The position numbers were made by a program, and so were the translations under genes. 64,000 nucleotides of DNA, from assembly GCF_014069575.1 (NCBI RefSeq), contig NZ_CP059675.1, forward strand, positions 2,232,001-2,296,000. The letters are read 5' to 3'. Of this stretch, positions 27,713 to 37,193 are shown piece after piece. The DNA is from Schaalia sp. JY-X169 (GTDB lineage Bacteria > Actinomycetota > Actinomycetes > Actinomycetales > Actinomycetaceae). Numbering within the stretch: position 1 is the stretch's first letter; each line of letters begins with the position of its first letter. The notes beneath the pieces were generated by a model. It was given only the letters and a program-made list of their open reading frames with translations, did no database searches and was not told where the DNA came from.

Positions 27713-30589
27713 TTACACACCCCCCTTGGTGCGCGTCGCAGTGGACGATCCGTAAGCTCTTGGCGGGCGATCGCCCTGGCGGTCGACTTCCGCTCCCAGT
27801 GCTGAAACCAAGTCGACAATCAGACCCATGACGAGGATGTAAACCCCAACATCCAGGATCATCGCGGTTGTGAAGTGCAGTTCCCCCAGTGCGCCCAAGG
27901 GAATGTCGACCGGTGTGGACTGGAAGGGCACGTTGCCGAAGAGGAGTGGTGCCGCGCCGCCTGCCGCTGCAACGAACAGGCCCGTTCCAAGAAGGTAGCC
28001 CGCAGGGATCGGCATTGCCTCACCCAACTCATAGCGCCCACCAGCCAAGTAGCGCAGCACGAATGCCAGACCTGCGACGACGCCCCCGACGAACCCGCCA
28101 CCCGGTTCGTTGTGCCCAATCAGCAAGAGCCAGATCGAAAGGACAATCATGGTGGGAAACAGCAAGCGCGTAGCAACTTCCAAAACCATGGAGCGGTCAT
28201 GCGGGCGCAATGCTGAAGCGCCCGGCAGGAAGCGGCCGGGCTTAGCGGAACGCTTGCTGATTCGGTCGATCCGGCCCGTCCTCGACATCACGTAGATCAG
28301 TGATGCGACACCTGTTGCGGTGACCAGAAGGACCGACAGTTCGCCCATTGTGTCCCAGGCTCGGATGTCAACCAGGATGACGTTGACTATGTTGCGTCCG
28401 TGGCCGAACTCCAACGCTTCCCTAGGCATCAGTTCCGAGACAGGGGTGTGGATGCGAGCAGAGAAAGAGTAGTAGCCACCGACAGCGGTGATGGTGCCCG
28501 CAAGGGTACCGACGAAAACTTTAGAAATCTTGCTGGAGACCAGGGGTCGTGTGGAGAAGTAGGTTGGTAGTTTGCGGAAGACGAGGATGAACACCACGAT
28601 GCTGACGGCCTCGACTGCGAGCTGCGTCAGGGCCAAGTCTGGGGCGCCGTGGATCGCAAAGAGTAGGGAGACCGACATTCCAACAGCGCCCAACGCCAGG
28701 GCCGCGCGGATGCGCCTTCGCGCCCTGACGGTGGCGAACACAGCGATGATCCCCACGCCCACAATTGCTGCTTGAAGCGCTGAATCCCACAGCGGAGGAA
28801 GGTTGCGCGGCGGGTTGGCCCGCAGGATCGCGTAGGTGGTAAGGGCAGCCGCTGAAAGCATGATCGTCGCTAGTTCACCAGGCAGGGAACCCCTTTGAAT
28901 AAAGGAGGTGACGCGGTTTGCAAAAAGCTCAAGATCCCTCAGGGACAGGGCAAAGACTCGGGCTGCAGATATTGGTGTGCGGATTGACCTTTGGAACTTG
29001 GAGACCTGGGGGCGGAACACTGCCAGCAGGACACCGCCGATCAGAATGACCAGGGTAATGAGGGCGGGAGCCCAACCCGACCAGAGAGCAATATGCGGAT
29101 AGCCCGACATGCCTTTGGTGGGGCCTGTTGGTGAGGTGAGTAGCTGCTCAAGCGGATGCGCGGCCAAACCAAGGAATGCACCGCTGGCAAGAATAACAAT
29201 CGGACCGATGACAAGCTTTGAAAGGGGACGAACCTTGACCTCAACCTTGATCTTCTTGGTCCCGAAAGCCCCCCACCAGAAACGCCAGGCGTAACCAATT
29301 GTCATCATCGACCCCAGGGCGAGCACCACGAGCATCATCATGTTCGCCGTGGACCCTCCGGGAAGTCCCGGTGAGTAACCACCTTCAAGCAGCGCTGAGA
29401 TTAGAGACTCTTTGCCAACGTAGCCTAGGGTGATTGGAATCCCAGCCATCGACAGGGCAGCCAGGCCCGCAAAGGTTGCCAGCACCGGCATGCGACGCGC
29501 CAATCCTGTGAGCTCCCAGAGATCGCGGGTTCCCGTGGCACTTTCTACAGCACCGACGGTCAGGAACAGCGAAGATTTGAAGAGCGCGTGGGACAGCATG
29601 ATAACGAGGCCGGCTGCCAGTGCGGCTGCGGTCCCCATGCCCACAGCGGCAATCATCAGTCCCAGCTGCGATACTGTGCCGTAAGCGAGGATTAGTTTGA
29701 GGTCGCGCTGACGCAAGGCCAAATAGGAGCCGTGCAGCATCGTATAGAGGCCGATGACCACAGCTAGCATCGACCAACCGGGAACAAGCGTGAACCCGGG
29801 TGTGAACCGTGCAATTAGATAAACGCCGGCCTTCACCATTGCGGCTGCATGGAGGTAGGCAGAGACCGGGGTGGGAGCAGCCATCGCGCCCGGAAGCCAG
29901 AAGCTAAACGGCACCTGCGCTGACTTGGAAAGGCCCCCGACTAAGACCAACAACGCCGCCACAATAACGAGGGGCTGAGTAGGGTCCAAACCCCCTGTTT
30001 GCAGCGAGTGGATTAGCTCTGAAGCCCGGAATGAGCCTCCCGGTGTAACGCCGAGTATCACTAGCCCAGCGAACATGACTAAGCCGCCGAAACCCGTGAC
30101 TAAGAACGCCTGACGGGCAGCGGCTCGTGCTGGGGCGCGCGTGGAGTGGTGACCAATCAGCAGGTACGACAGAACCGCCGTCATCTCCCAGAAGAGGTAC
30201 ATGATCATCGTCTGGTCGGCGACCACCACGCCATACATGGCTGCAGCAAAAGCCATGAAAAAGGTTGCGAACCTTGTCAGGCCAGCAGCGCTGCTTGAAA
30301 AATAGCGCGACGAATACACCAGAACGGCAGCCCCTACGCCACCAACCAGTATCATCATCAGCCACGACAGTGTGTCCAAGCGGAAGACGATGTCCAGGCT
30401 CAAAGTGGGAACCCAAGAAACGACCTCGAATCGATCCTCACGGAACACACTCGGCGTCTGCAAGAGGGCCCAAATTGCAGCAGATGCCGGTGCAAGTGCC
30501 AGAACCAGAAAAGAGTTTCGCCCCCACAGTCGCACCGCTAGTGGAGCGCAAAGCGCTGCAACAAGTTGCACTATGAGCAGCGCGAACAT
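27713..30589 (-). CDS. mrpA: Na+/H+ antiporter subunit A fused to B (Mrp/Mnh)
   Basis: A 958-residue subunit. Residues about 1-450 are a NuoL-like antiporter module (AYLHAAAMVKAGVYLIAR with the conserved lysine, LFKSSLFLTVGAVE). Residues 550-760 form the MrpA C-terminal membrane region. The last ~150 are an MrpB module (IGHNEPGGGFVGGVVAGLAF), so no separate mrpB exists. It is the first gene of mrpA/B-C-D-E-F-G. The complex exports sodium for protons and supports alkaline and salt tolerance. Confidence 0.96.
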   Translation of the reverse strand: MFALLIVQLVAALCAPLAVRLWGRNSFLVLALAPASAAIWALLQTPSVFREDRFEVVSWVPTLSLDIVFRLDTLSWLMMILVGGVGAAVLVYSSRYFSSSAAGLTRFATFFMAFAAAMYGVVVADQTMIMYLFWEMTAVLSYLLIGHHSTRAPARAAARQAFLVTGFGGLVMFAGLVILGVTPGGSFRASELIHSLQTGGLDPTQPLVIVAALLVLVGGLSKSAQVPFSFWLPGAMAAPTPVSAYLHAAAMVKAGVYLIARFTPGFTLVPGWSMLAVVIGLYTMLHGSYLALRQRDLKLILAYGTVSQLGLMIAAVGMGTAAALAAGLVIMLSHALFKSSLFLTVGAVESATGTRDLWELTGLARRMPVLATFAGLAALSMAGIPITLGYVGKESLISALLEGGYSPGLPGGSTANMMMLVVLALGSMMTIGYAWRFWWGAFGTKKIKVEVKVRPLSKLVIGPIVILASGAFLGLAAHPLEQLLTSPTGPTKGMSGYPHIALWSGWAPALITLVILIGGVLLAVFRPQVSKFQRSIRTPISAARVFALSLRDLELFANRVTSFIQRGSLPGELATIMLSAAALTTYAILRANPPRNLPPLWDSALQAAIVGVGIIAVFATVRARRRIRAALALGAVGMSVSLLFAIHGAPDLALTQLAVEAVSIVVFILVFRKLPTYFSTRPLVSSKISKVFVGTLAGTITAVGGYYSFSARIHTPVSELMPREALEFGHGRNIVNVILVDIRAWDTMGELSVLLVTATGVASLIYVMSRTGRIDRISKRSAKPGRFLPGASALRPHDRSMVLEVATRLLFPTMIVLSIWLLLIGHNEPGGGFVGGVVAGLAFVLRYLAGGRYELGEAMPIPAGYLLGTGLFVAAAGGAAPLLFGNVPFQSTPVDIPLGALGELHFTTAMILDVGVYILVMGLIVDLVSALGAEVDRQGDRPPRAYGSSTATRTKGGV

Positions 30590-30760
30590 TCTCTGTGCAA
30601 GCCTCTCGTCTTGGGGGTGGGCATATTAGGAACCAAGCGTGCAGAACGGAAGATTCAACATGGGTTGACCACTAGCAGAATGATTCTAGCTTGCCTGTTT
30701 CATCGCTCTCACCCTGAAAGGGGATAATGAGCCATCCGCGGAATTGTTAGGAGCCCCACC

Positions 30761-33004
30761 ATGGCGTCGGCTGCAGTGACCTATCTCTGTATAGGTCTGG
30801 CACTTTTTACCAGCGTCATTGGCTGGACCGTGTTCATTCGCGGTGTGGCGCGTATTGTCACGGTGATCCGAGACGGCGCGGCTGAGAGTGGCCGGTGGAA
30901 CTCCCCGTGGAAGAGGCTGTGGACGTCGCTGCGGGTCTCACTATCCCACGACACCTTTAAGAACCGGCCGGTGGTTCGCGTCGCACACTGGCTGGTCATG
31001 GTGTCGTTTGTCGTCCTCGTCCTGACGCTTGTGGCATCGTACGGGCAGCTCTTCAACCCTCTCTACACCCTCCCAATCCTGGGCCACTCTGTCGTGTGGA
31101 ACTGGGTTGTTGAGGTACTGGCCGCCCTCGGAGCCGCGTCGATCATCGCTCTTTTTACCATCAGGATCGCCACGATGGTTCGAGCTAAGCGAAGCGGCCA
31201 ACCCCGCTCTTCCCGCTTCTTCGGGTCCACCCGCTGGCAGGCATGGTTTGTGGAAGGTGTCGTCGCGACCGTCTGCCTGGCTGTCCTTTTCAGCCACGGT
31301 TTCCAGTACGCCCTCGGACAACACGTTGGCGATCCGTTTGCCACACCGTTGCACTACCCCCTGACCTCATGGTTCGGATCCCTCGTCTCCGGGTGGAGCG
31401 GCGAAGCCCTCGCCAACGCGGTCGTCATCGTTGTCACCGTGAAGATTGTGGCGTCGATGGTGTGGATGCTCATCGTTGGTTCGGACATTGCCATGAGTAT
31501 TTCGTGGCACCGCTTCCTGGCGCCCGTGAACATCGCGGCCGGGCGCAACGCCGACGGAGGCAAGTCTTTGGGTGCGCTCTCCCTGCCGCTGGTCGCCGGC
31601 AACCCTACTCCCCATCTGGCTGAGGGCTTTGAAGAGGTCGAAGAATCCGTCTCCCCTACCGATCCCGATCAGAGGCCCGCTGTGATCGGCCTCGGATCCA
31701 CTGAAGACCTGACGTGGAAAGACCGGCTGGACTTCATGTCCTGCACGGAGTGTGGCCGGTGTCAGGACCTGTGCCCCGCATGGAACACTGAGAAACCACT
31801 GTCACCGAAGCTCATGATCATGGCGCTTCGTGACAATGCCGTCGCCGCATCCGGCTTCACCCCGACAAACCAGGCCGGCCCAGACACGTCAGACGTCCTC
31901 GGCGCATTGAAGGCCGCCAACACTGCTGGTCCCGAAGGCGTCGCCCCAGACAATGCCGCCCTCGCAGGGGGCGTGCTCAACCCGGACGTACTCTGGGATT
32001 GCACCATGTGCGGGGCGTGCGTCGACCAGTGTCCCGTCGACATTGAACACATCGACCACATCGGCAACATGCGCCGCTTCCAAGTACTGATGGAATCCGC
32101 GTTCCCCCGCGAACTGACGCGACCCTTCAGGGCCATGGAAACCAAGTCCAACCCCTACAACCAGTCTCCCCGCAAGCGCCTGGACTGGGCGGCCAAACTC
32201 GACTTTGATTTCCCTGTGATCGGCGAGGACGTAGAGGACGCCACCGATCTCGACTACCTCTTCTGGGTGGGGTGCGCCGGAGCATACGATGAGAAGGCGA
32301 AACGCACCACCGCCGCGGTTGCGGAGCTGCTTCACACCGCGGGTGTTTCGTTCGGGGTCCTCGGATCTGCGGAGGGTTGCACAGGTGACCCTGCTCGCCG
32401 CGCCGGCAATGAGATCCTCTTCCAAATGCTTGCGGAAGCATCCATTGAAACCCTGGACGAAGTCAAAGCCAAGCGGATCGTGGTGACATGCGCGCACTGC
32501 TTCAACTCGATTGCCAACGAGTTCCCCCAGCTTGGTGGCCACTACGACGTCATCCACCACACGCAACTGCTAAATCGTCTGGTCCGGGAGGGGGCGCTGA
32601 CTCCGGTTGCGCCAGACCCGGAGCAGGCGCAAACCGTGACCTACCACGACCCGTGCTTCCTTGGGCGTCACAACAGGATCTATGAGCCACCCCGGGAGCT
32701 CCTTGGCTCTGACGTCAACCTCGACCTAGTTGAAATGCCCCAAAGCCGGGAACTCGCGATGTGTTGCGGTGCCGGCGGTGCTAGGGCATGGATGGAAGAG
32801 ACCCGTGGAACTCGGATTGCTTCCGCAAGGGTTGATCAAGCCCTCTCCACGGGCGCGACCACCGTTGCCACAGCATGCCCCTTCTGCACACAAATGTTGG
32901 ACTCGGCGATCCCTTCCGAGGCAGATCTAGAAGTTAAGGACGTGGCGGTTCTTCTACTTGAGGGGGTTCATCGAGGGAAAGAAGGAACCCGTCCTCGTCA
33001 ATAA
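30761..33004 (+). CDS. Membrane-bound Fe-S oxidoreductase (HdrDE/FadF-like)
   Basis: A 747-residue protein. Residues 1-260 form about six membrane helices with histidines in NarI-like positions (VRVAHWLVM, LFSHGFQYALG), suggesting heme b. Next are two [4Fe-4S] motifs, CTECGRCQDLCP near residue 328 and CTMCGACVDQCP near 413. The C-terminal half has two cysteine-rich CCG-type domains, one with ESCTGDP-like EGCTGDPARR and one with AMCCGAGG. Such proteins are thought to pass electrons between a soluble donor and the quinone pool. No partner flavoprotein is adjacent. ATG at 30761 follows TTAGGAG. Confidence 0.85.
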   Translation: MASAAVTYLCIGLALFTSVIGWTVFIRGVARIVTVIRDGAAESGRWNSPWKRLWTSLRVSLSHDTFKNRPVVRVAHWLVMVSFVVLVLTLVASYGQLFNPLYTLPILGHSVVWNWVVEVLAALGAASIIALFTIRIATMVRAKRSGQPRSSRFFGSTRWQAWFVEGVVATVCLAVLFSHGFQYALGQHVGDPFATPLHYPLTSWFGSLVSGWSGEALANAVVIVVTVKIVASMVWMLIVGSDIAMSISWHRFLAPVNIAAGRNADGGKSLGALSLPLVAGNPTPHLAEGFEEVEESVSPTDPDQRPAVIGLGSTEDLTWKDRLDFMSCTECGRCQDLCPAWNTEKPLSPKLMIMALRDNAVAASGFTPTNQAGPDTSDVLGALKAANTAGPEGVAPDNAALAGGVLNPDVLWDCTMCGACVDQCPVDIEHIDHIGNMRRFQVLMESAFPRELTRPFRAMETKSNPYNQSPRKRLDWAAKLDFDFPVIGEDVEDATDLDYLFWVGCAGAYDEKAKRTTAAVAELLHTAGVSFGVLGSAEGCTGDPARRAGNEILFQMLAEASIETLDEVKAKRIVVTCAHCFNSIANEFPQLGGHYDVIHHTQLLNRLVREGALTPVAPDPEQAQTVTYHDPCFLGRHNRIYEPPRELLGSDVNLDLVEMPQSRELAMCCGAGGARAWMEETRGTRIASARVDQALSTGATTVATACPFCTQMLDSAIPSEADLEVKDVAVLLLEGVHRGKEGTRPRQ

Positions 33005-34052
33005 CTGCGCAGTTAGGCAGGGACGTCGCTATCACGGCGGCGGCAGTTTCAGCGATCTGTTCCGCCCTGTTGCGTTCAAGGCGCACGCGTCGGGAGCGCG
33101 GGGCCTGGTGGGAAGATGAAGAAAGCTCTTCGGGGACGGCCCAGACGACCTCGTAAACAAAGAGAGGTGGTTTCGCCCAACGTTCCCAACGCAAAACCCG
33201 GGGGACAAATGTCTCGGGTCGCACCCCGATGAGGATCTGTGAAGCCGACGTCACCGGAGCCAATAACGCGTAGGGTATGCCCGGCGCAACAGATGCGGGA
33301 CCGTCCTCGTTGGGTAACGCGACATCTGGAATGTAGGTGGACAGCCAGTCGAGCAGCTGCTCGGGCCCAACCCACTGATCGGTGAGGACACGCAAACTCA
33401 CTGACGCATCCGCGTCAGCCCGAATGACGACCCCACTACCCGCAACCCGCACGCTACCGCGCAGGCGGTGTGCGATGCGGCGCATGACATCAAGGACCTT
33501 CTGCTCAACCCCAACCGGCATCCCCGTCGGGAACGCCCTCGCCCACTCATCAAACGCCATCACTGCGCTACTTGGCGGTGCGCCTCGCCTGGCGGGACAG
33601 CGCAACAGCCACACCTGTTCGTTGTCCGAGGGCGACCCGAGGGCGGCGGCGGTATCCTCATCTAGTGACCAGGGCCCCTCAAGAGTCACACTCTCTTGCA
33701 ACTGGAGGATCCCGGGTGCCAGCCACCCGGCCTCATTCCACACGGAAACCGCCAGCGCTTCCACGTCATCAGGCGTGACTTCGTCAGGCACCAGCAAGAG
33801 GTGGTAAGCCTGCGCCATTGATGCCTCAAGGTTGCCACGGGGCTGCGAACGTTCAACACTTAGGGGCAGGGGGGCGGCCTCATCCACAACCAATTCCCCC
33901 GTCTCCGCGAAACTGAAGGTTGCGGTCGACCCAACCCCATCCAGCACGTTCAAATCGGTCTCAACCAGGGGGTTGGGACTTTCCTTGAGGTGCGCGATGC
34001 GGTCGTAAATGGACCTGCGCGGCGGGGTCGGCGCGCCACTCATCTGCCGCAT
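32934..34052 (-). CDS. Protein of unknown function downstream of dcd
   Basis: A 372-residue soluble protein I do not recognise. It is mixed alpha/beta with no membrane helix or obvious catalytic motif. It has a basic RSRRVRLERNRAEQIAETAAA helix near the C-terminus and a Pro/Glu-rich last stretch. ATG at 34052 lies just after the dcd stop; ATG at 34043 is equally possible. The longer frame to 34199 would overlap dcd. Its 3' end overlaps the convergent Fe-S gene by 71 bp, so both strands encode protein there. Confidence 0.65.
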   Translation of the reverse strand: MRQMSGAPTPPRRSIYDRIAHLKESPNPLVETDLNVLDGVGSTATFSFAETGELVVDEAAPLPLSVERSQPRGNLEASMAQAYHLLLVPDEVTPDDVEALAVSVWNEAGWLAPGILQLQESVTLEGPWSLDEDTAAALGSPSDNEQVWLLRCPARRGAPPSSAVMAFDEWARAFPTGMPVGVEQKVLDVMRRIAHRLRGSVRVAGSGVVIRADADASVSLRVLTDQWVGPEQLLDWLSTYIPDVALPNEDGPASVAPGIPYALLAPVTSASQILIGVRPETFVPRVLRWERWAKPPLFVYEVVWAVPEELSSSSHQAPRSRRVRLERNRAEQIAETAAAVIATSLPNCAVIDEDGFLLSLDEPPQVEEPPRP

Positions 34053-34056
34053 CCCA

Positions 34057-34683
34057 TCATTGGACTCCACCTGCGTCAGATGAGTCGGCTGGCACAGGGG
34101 CCGAGGGCGGAACATGAACCCGGTCAAACCGCAGGTGAGAGCGGGAGGCCGTGGGGCCACGCTGTCCCTGATAGTGGGAGCCGAGCGTTGCGGACCCATA
34201 CGGCGCCTGGGCTGGGCTCGACAGGTTGAAGAAGCACAACTGTCCGATGCGCATGCCAGGGTAGAGCAGGATCGGCATGGTCGCAGTGTTGGACAACTCG
34301 AGGGTAACGTGTCCGGCGAAACCCGGATCGATGAAGCCCGCGGTTGAGTGTGTCAACAACCCGAGGCGCCCCAAGGAAGACTTGCCCTCCAAACGGGCCG
34401 CGACGTCGTCACCAAGCGCTACCTTTTCCAATGTGGCGCCAAGGACGAACTCGCCGGGATGGAGAACAAACGGCTCGTCCTCGTTGACCTCAACCCTTCG
34501 GGTCAGCTCTGGTTGCGCCACGGAAGGGTCAATCACCGCGTACCGATGGTTGTCGAAAAGCCTGAAGACGCGGTCCAGCCGGACGTCAATGCTGGCTGGC
34601 TGCACCAGCCCAAGGTCAAGCGGGTCCAACTGGATGCGACCGCCCTCGATGGCAGTGTGAATATCACGATCACTCAGAAGCAT
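34057..34683 (-). CDS. dcd: dCTP deaminase
   Basis: A 208-residue trimeric dUTPase-fold enzyme that deaminates dCTP. Signature segments are [35 protein letters not shown] with the catalytic Glu, and [13 protein letters not shown]. The residues around [10 protein letters not shown] resemble the bifunctional deaminase/dUTPase forms of actinobacteria, which yield dUMP directly. The C-terminus carries ~15 extra residues. Good start at ATG 34683, weak ribosome-binding site. Confidence 0.95.
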   Translation of the reverse strand: MLLSDRDIHTAIEGGRIQLDPLDLGLVQPASIDVRLDRVFRLFDNHRYAVIDPSVAQPELTRRVEVNEDEPFVLHPGEFVLGATLEKVALGDDVAARLEGKSSLGRLGLLTHSTAGFIDPGFAGHVTLELSNTATMPILLYPGMRIGQLCFFNLSSPAQAPYGSATLGSHYQGQRGPTASRSHLRFDRVHVPPSAPVPADSSDAGGVQ

Positions 34684-34707
34684 AGGAGCATCATCCCACG
34701 TCCGGGC

Positions 34708-35742
34708 TCAGCATCCGCGAATTGCCCGGACGAGGTCGACTATGTCCCTTTCAGTAGTGTCAAAAGAGGCCATGAGGCGAACAAGGTCGGGGTCGCCCGG
34801 CCAGTCATAGAAATGGAAGCGGCTGCGGGCGCGCTTCTTCTGCTCCGCGTTCAACTTGGCGAAGACCACGTTGGACTCAACCGCGTAGGGAATTGGCACC
34901 ACTGCCTGTAGTTCATCCCCGAGGCGGGTGGCCATTTCATTAGCGTGGAGTGCCGATTGCCGCCACAGATCGCCCTCGTACAAAGCGAGAAGCTGGGCCG
35001 ATATGAAGCGCATTTTGGACCCCAACGCCATGTTGGTCTTGCGCAGGTAGTCAATCCCGGTGGCGAGTTGCGGGTTCAAGACCACGACGGCCTCGGCGCC
35101 CATCGCCCCATTCTTTGTTCCACCCAGGCTCAGAACGTCAACGCCAACGTCCGTGGTGATCTCACGGAATGTCGAGTTCAGGTGTGCGGCAGCGTTGGAA
35201 AGTCGTGAGCCATCGACGTGAAGAGCCATGCCGTTGTCGTGGGCAAAGTCGGCGAGGGCGCGTACCTCTTGCGGCGTGTAGCAGGTGCCGAGCTCCGTGA
35301 CCTGCGAGATTGACAGCGCAAGAGGTTGGGAGCGATGCGGATCCCCCCACCCCCACGCTTCAGTAGCAGCCAGATCCGGGGTTAGTTTTCCGTCGGGAGT
35401 GTCGACGCCCAGGATTTTGATTGCGCCGACTTTTTCAGGGGCTCCGCCCTCGTCCCGATTGATGTGGGCAGTGTGAGGGGCGATCACCGCGCCCCACCGC
35501 GGGAGGACTGACTGCAACGCAATAACGTTGGCGCCTGTACCGTTGAAAACCGGGTAGATCTGGGTTTCGTCACCGAAGAGTTGGGTTGCGAGGGCGCCTA
35601 GGCGCTGCGTCCAAGGGTCTTCCCCATACGAGGTCGCGTGTCCGACATTGGCTTCGGCGAGGGCGGCCAGGATCTCCGGGTGGACGCCCGAATAGTTGTC
35701 GGAGGCAAAACTGCGTGAACGATCAGCATTGTTGTCAGTCAT
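34708..35742 (-). CDS. ltaE: Low-specificity L-threonine aldolase
   Basis: A 344-residue fold-type I PLP enzyme that cleaves threonine to glycine and acetaldehyde. FASDNYSGVHPEIL, LHVDGSRLSNAAAHL and the PLP-lysine segment VLSLGGTKNGAMGAEA are diagnostic. It begins 19 bp downstream of tRNA-Gly on the same strand and has no clear ribosome-binding site. Confidence 0.93.
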   Translation of the reverse strand: MTDNNADRSRSFASDNYSGVHPEILAALAEANVGHATSYGEDPWTQRLGALATQLFGDETQIYPVFNGTGANVIALQSVLPRWGAVIAPHTAHINRDEGGAPEKVGAIKILGVDTPDGKLTPDLAATEAWGWGDPHRSQPLALSISQVTELGTCYTPQEVRALADFAHDNGMALHVDGSRLSNAAAHLNSTFREITTDVGVDVLSLGGTKNGAMGAEAVVVLNPQLATGIDYLRKTNMALGSKMRFISAQLLALYEGDLWRQSALHANEMATRLGDELQAVVPIPYAVESNVVFAKLNAEQKKRARSRFHFYDWPGDPDLVRLMASFDTTERDIVDLVRAIRGC

Positions 35743-35761
35743 GAGGTAACGCTAAATCAAA

Positions 35762-35835
35762 TGGAGCGGATGACGAGAATCGAACTCGCGCTATCTGCTT
35801 GGGAAGCAGAAGTTCTACCATTGAACTACATCCGC
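35762..35835 (-). tRNA. tRNA-Gly (CCC), CCA encoded
   Basis: On the minus strand the acceptor GCGGATG pairs with CATCCGC; the anticodon stem TCTGC/GCAGA closes the loop TTCCCAA. The 3' CCA is encoded, unlike the Glu, Asp, Phe and Ser tRNAs of this window. Confidence 0.95.
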
Positions 35836-36022
35836 ATGTCGCTTGGACGTCCTACAGTCTAGCAAGAAAATTTTCGGGCGGGTAACTGGTGCTCAGACTC
35901 GTCACCCCCTCGGCCGTGACGAAGCTAATACCCCACCCGGTATTTCTACGCGGGGAGCGGAAACAACCGACTGATTGGCCTTCTGCCCTGCCCTGGAGTT
36001 GCAAAAGTCAGTACGCTGGGCA

Positions 36023-36046
36023 TAGCAATCTGATTTACGGAGGAGA
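36023..36046 (+). promoter_or_regulatory. Putative -10 and ribosome-binding site of the thioredoxin gene
   Basis: TTGCAA at 35999-36004 and TAGCAAT at 36023-36029 are spaced ~18 bp and could be -35/-10 elements. ACGGAGGAG just before the ATG at 36050 is a strong ribosome-binding site. Confidence 0.5.
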
Positions 36047-36049
36047 ACA

Positions 36050-36409
36050 ATGAGCACCAAAGACCTCACGGCCGAAGACTTCGAGGCAACGGTAACTGAA
36101 AACCCGATCGTCCTGGTCGACTTCTGGGCCGCGTGGTGTGGCCCTTGCCGCCAGTTCGCACCTGTCTATGACAAGGCTTCTGAAAAGAATGCCGACATTG
36201 TCTTCGGCAAGGTGGACACGGAGGCTCAGCAGGAACTGGCTGCCATGGCTCAGATCACTTCCATCCCAACGCTTATGGCATTCCGTGATGGAATCGCTGT
36301 TTTCCGTCAGGCTGGCGCACTGCCAGGACATGCACTTGATGATTTGATCGGACAGATCCGCGACCTCGACATGGATGAGGTACGCAAGCAGATCGACGCC
36401 GCAAACTAG
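36050..36409 (+). CDS. trxA: Thioredoxin
   Basis: A 119-residue thioredoxin with active site FWAAWCGPCRQF and cis-Pro loop TSIPTLMAF. About 15 extra residues form a charged C-terminal helix. It is a single gene with its own promoter. It would serve MsrB and possibly NrdG/NrdD redox steps, though the specific partner cannot be read here. Confidence 0.95.
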   Translation: MSTKDLTAEDFEATVTENPIVLVDFWAAWCGPCRQFAPVYDKASEKNADIVFGKVDTEAQQELAAMAQITSIPTLMAFRDGIAVFRQAGALPGHALDDLIGQIRDLDMDEVRKQIDAAN

Positions 36410-36422
36410 CAGGCGCTTGACA

Positions 36423-36493
36423 GCCCCTACGCCCGTCCCCACGCGCCCCTGCGGCGGGCCCGCCCCATACGCCCCTACGCCCGTCCCCACGCG
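36423..36493. repeat. 23-bp direct repeat next to structured repeat C
   Basis: The 23-bp unit at 36423-36445 (core CCCCTACGCCCGTCCCC) recurs exactly at 36471-36493, 48 bp apart. The second copy runs directly into structured repeat copy C. Confidence 0.8.
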
Positions 36494-36570
36494 AAATGTA
36501 TACGTGGGGACGGAATGTGCGTCTGGGGTACGTACCCCACGGTCACTTTTGGCCCCCACGTATACATTTG
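36493..36570. repeat. Dispersed structured repeat, copy C
   Basis: The most regular copy. Outer arms are AAATGTATACGTGGGG and CCCCACGTATACATTT, a perfect 16-bp inverted repeat. The inner TGGGGTACGTACCCCA is a perfect 16-bp palindrome. It lies between the convergent trxA and recR genes. Confidence 0.9.
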
Positions 36571-36593
36571 GGGAGGGCCACCCTCAGGTTAGG

Positions 36594-37193
36594 CTAGATG
36601 CGCAGTCGCCCCTCCAGAGCTCGACCCAAGGTCACCTCATCGGCATACTCAAGGTCGCCGCCGACCGGAAGCCCTGATGCCAGGCGCGTAACAGACACAC
36701 CCATCGGTATGACGCTGCGCGCAATGTACGAGGACGTGGCCTCGCCCTCCACCGTTGGGTTCGTCGCCAGAATCACCTCTTGCACAGTCCCGTCACCCAA
36801 GCGCGCAAAGAGCTCCCGGATTCGCAAGGAATCAGCTCCAACCCCCGCAAGTGGATCTATAACGCCCCCCAACACGTGATACATGCCGCGGAAGGCCCGC
36901 GTCTTTTCAATTGCGTTGATGTCTTTCGCTTCTTCCACAACGCAGAGGACGGTACTGTCTCTACGGGTGTCAGAGCAGATCGAGCAAACCTCAGCCTCTG
37001 TGACATTGCCGCAGATCGAGCAGAAATGGACGTTCTGCTTCACAGCTTCGATTGCTGAGACCAACTCCTGAACTTCGGAACCTTCAGCTCCAAGCAGGTG
37101 AAAAGCCAATCTCTGTGCACTCTTCGGCCCGATCCCGGGCAGAGCACCCAACTGATCTATCAGATCCTGGATCGCTCCTTCGAAGCCACTCAT
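36594..37193 (-). CDS. recR: Recombination mediator RecR
   Basis: A 199-residue RecR. The helix-hairpin-helix region is [17 protein letters not shown], the zinc finger is [16 protein letters not shown] and the TOPRIM domain starts [14 protein letters not shown]. It loads RecA at gaps with RecF/RecO. Its ATG overlaps the dnaX stop, the usual dnaX-recR order. Confidence 0.97.
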   Translation of the reverse strand: MSGFEGAIQDLIDQLGALPGIGPKSAQRLAFHLLGAEGSEVQELVSAIEAVKQNVHFCSICGNVTEAEVCSICSDTRRDSTVLCVVEEAKDINAIEKTRAFRGMYHVLGGVIDPLAGVGADSLRIRELFARLGDGTVQEVILATNPTVEGEATSSYIARSVIPMGVSVTRLASGLPVGGDLEYADEVTLGRALEGRLRI

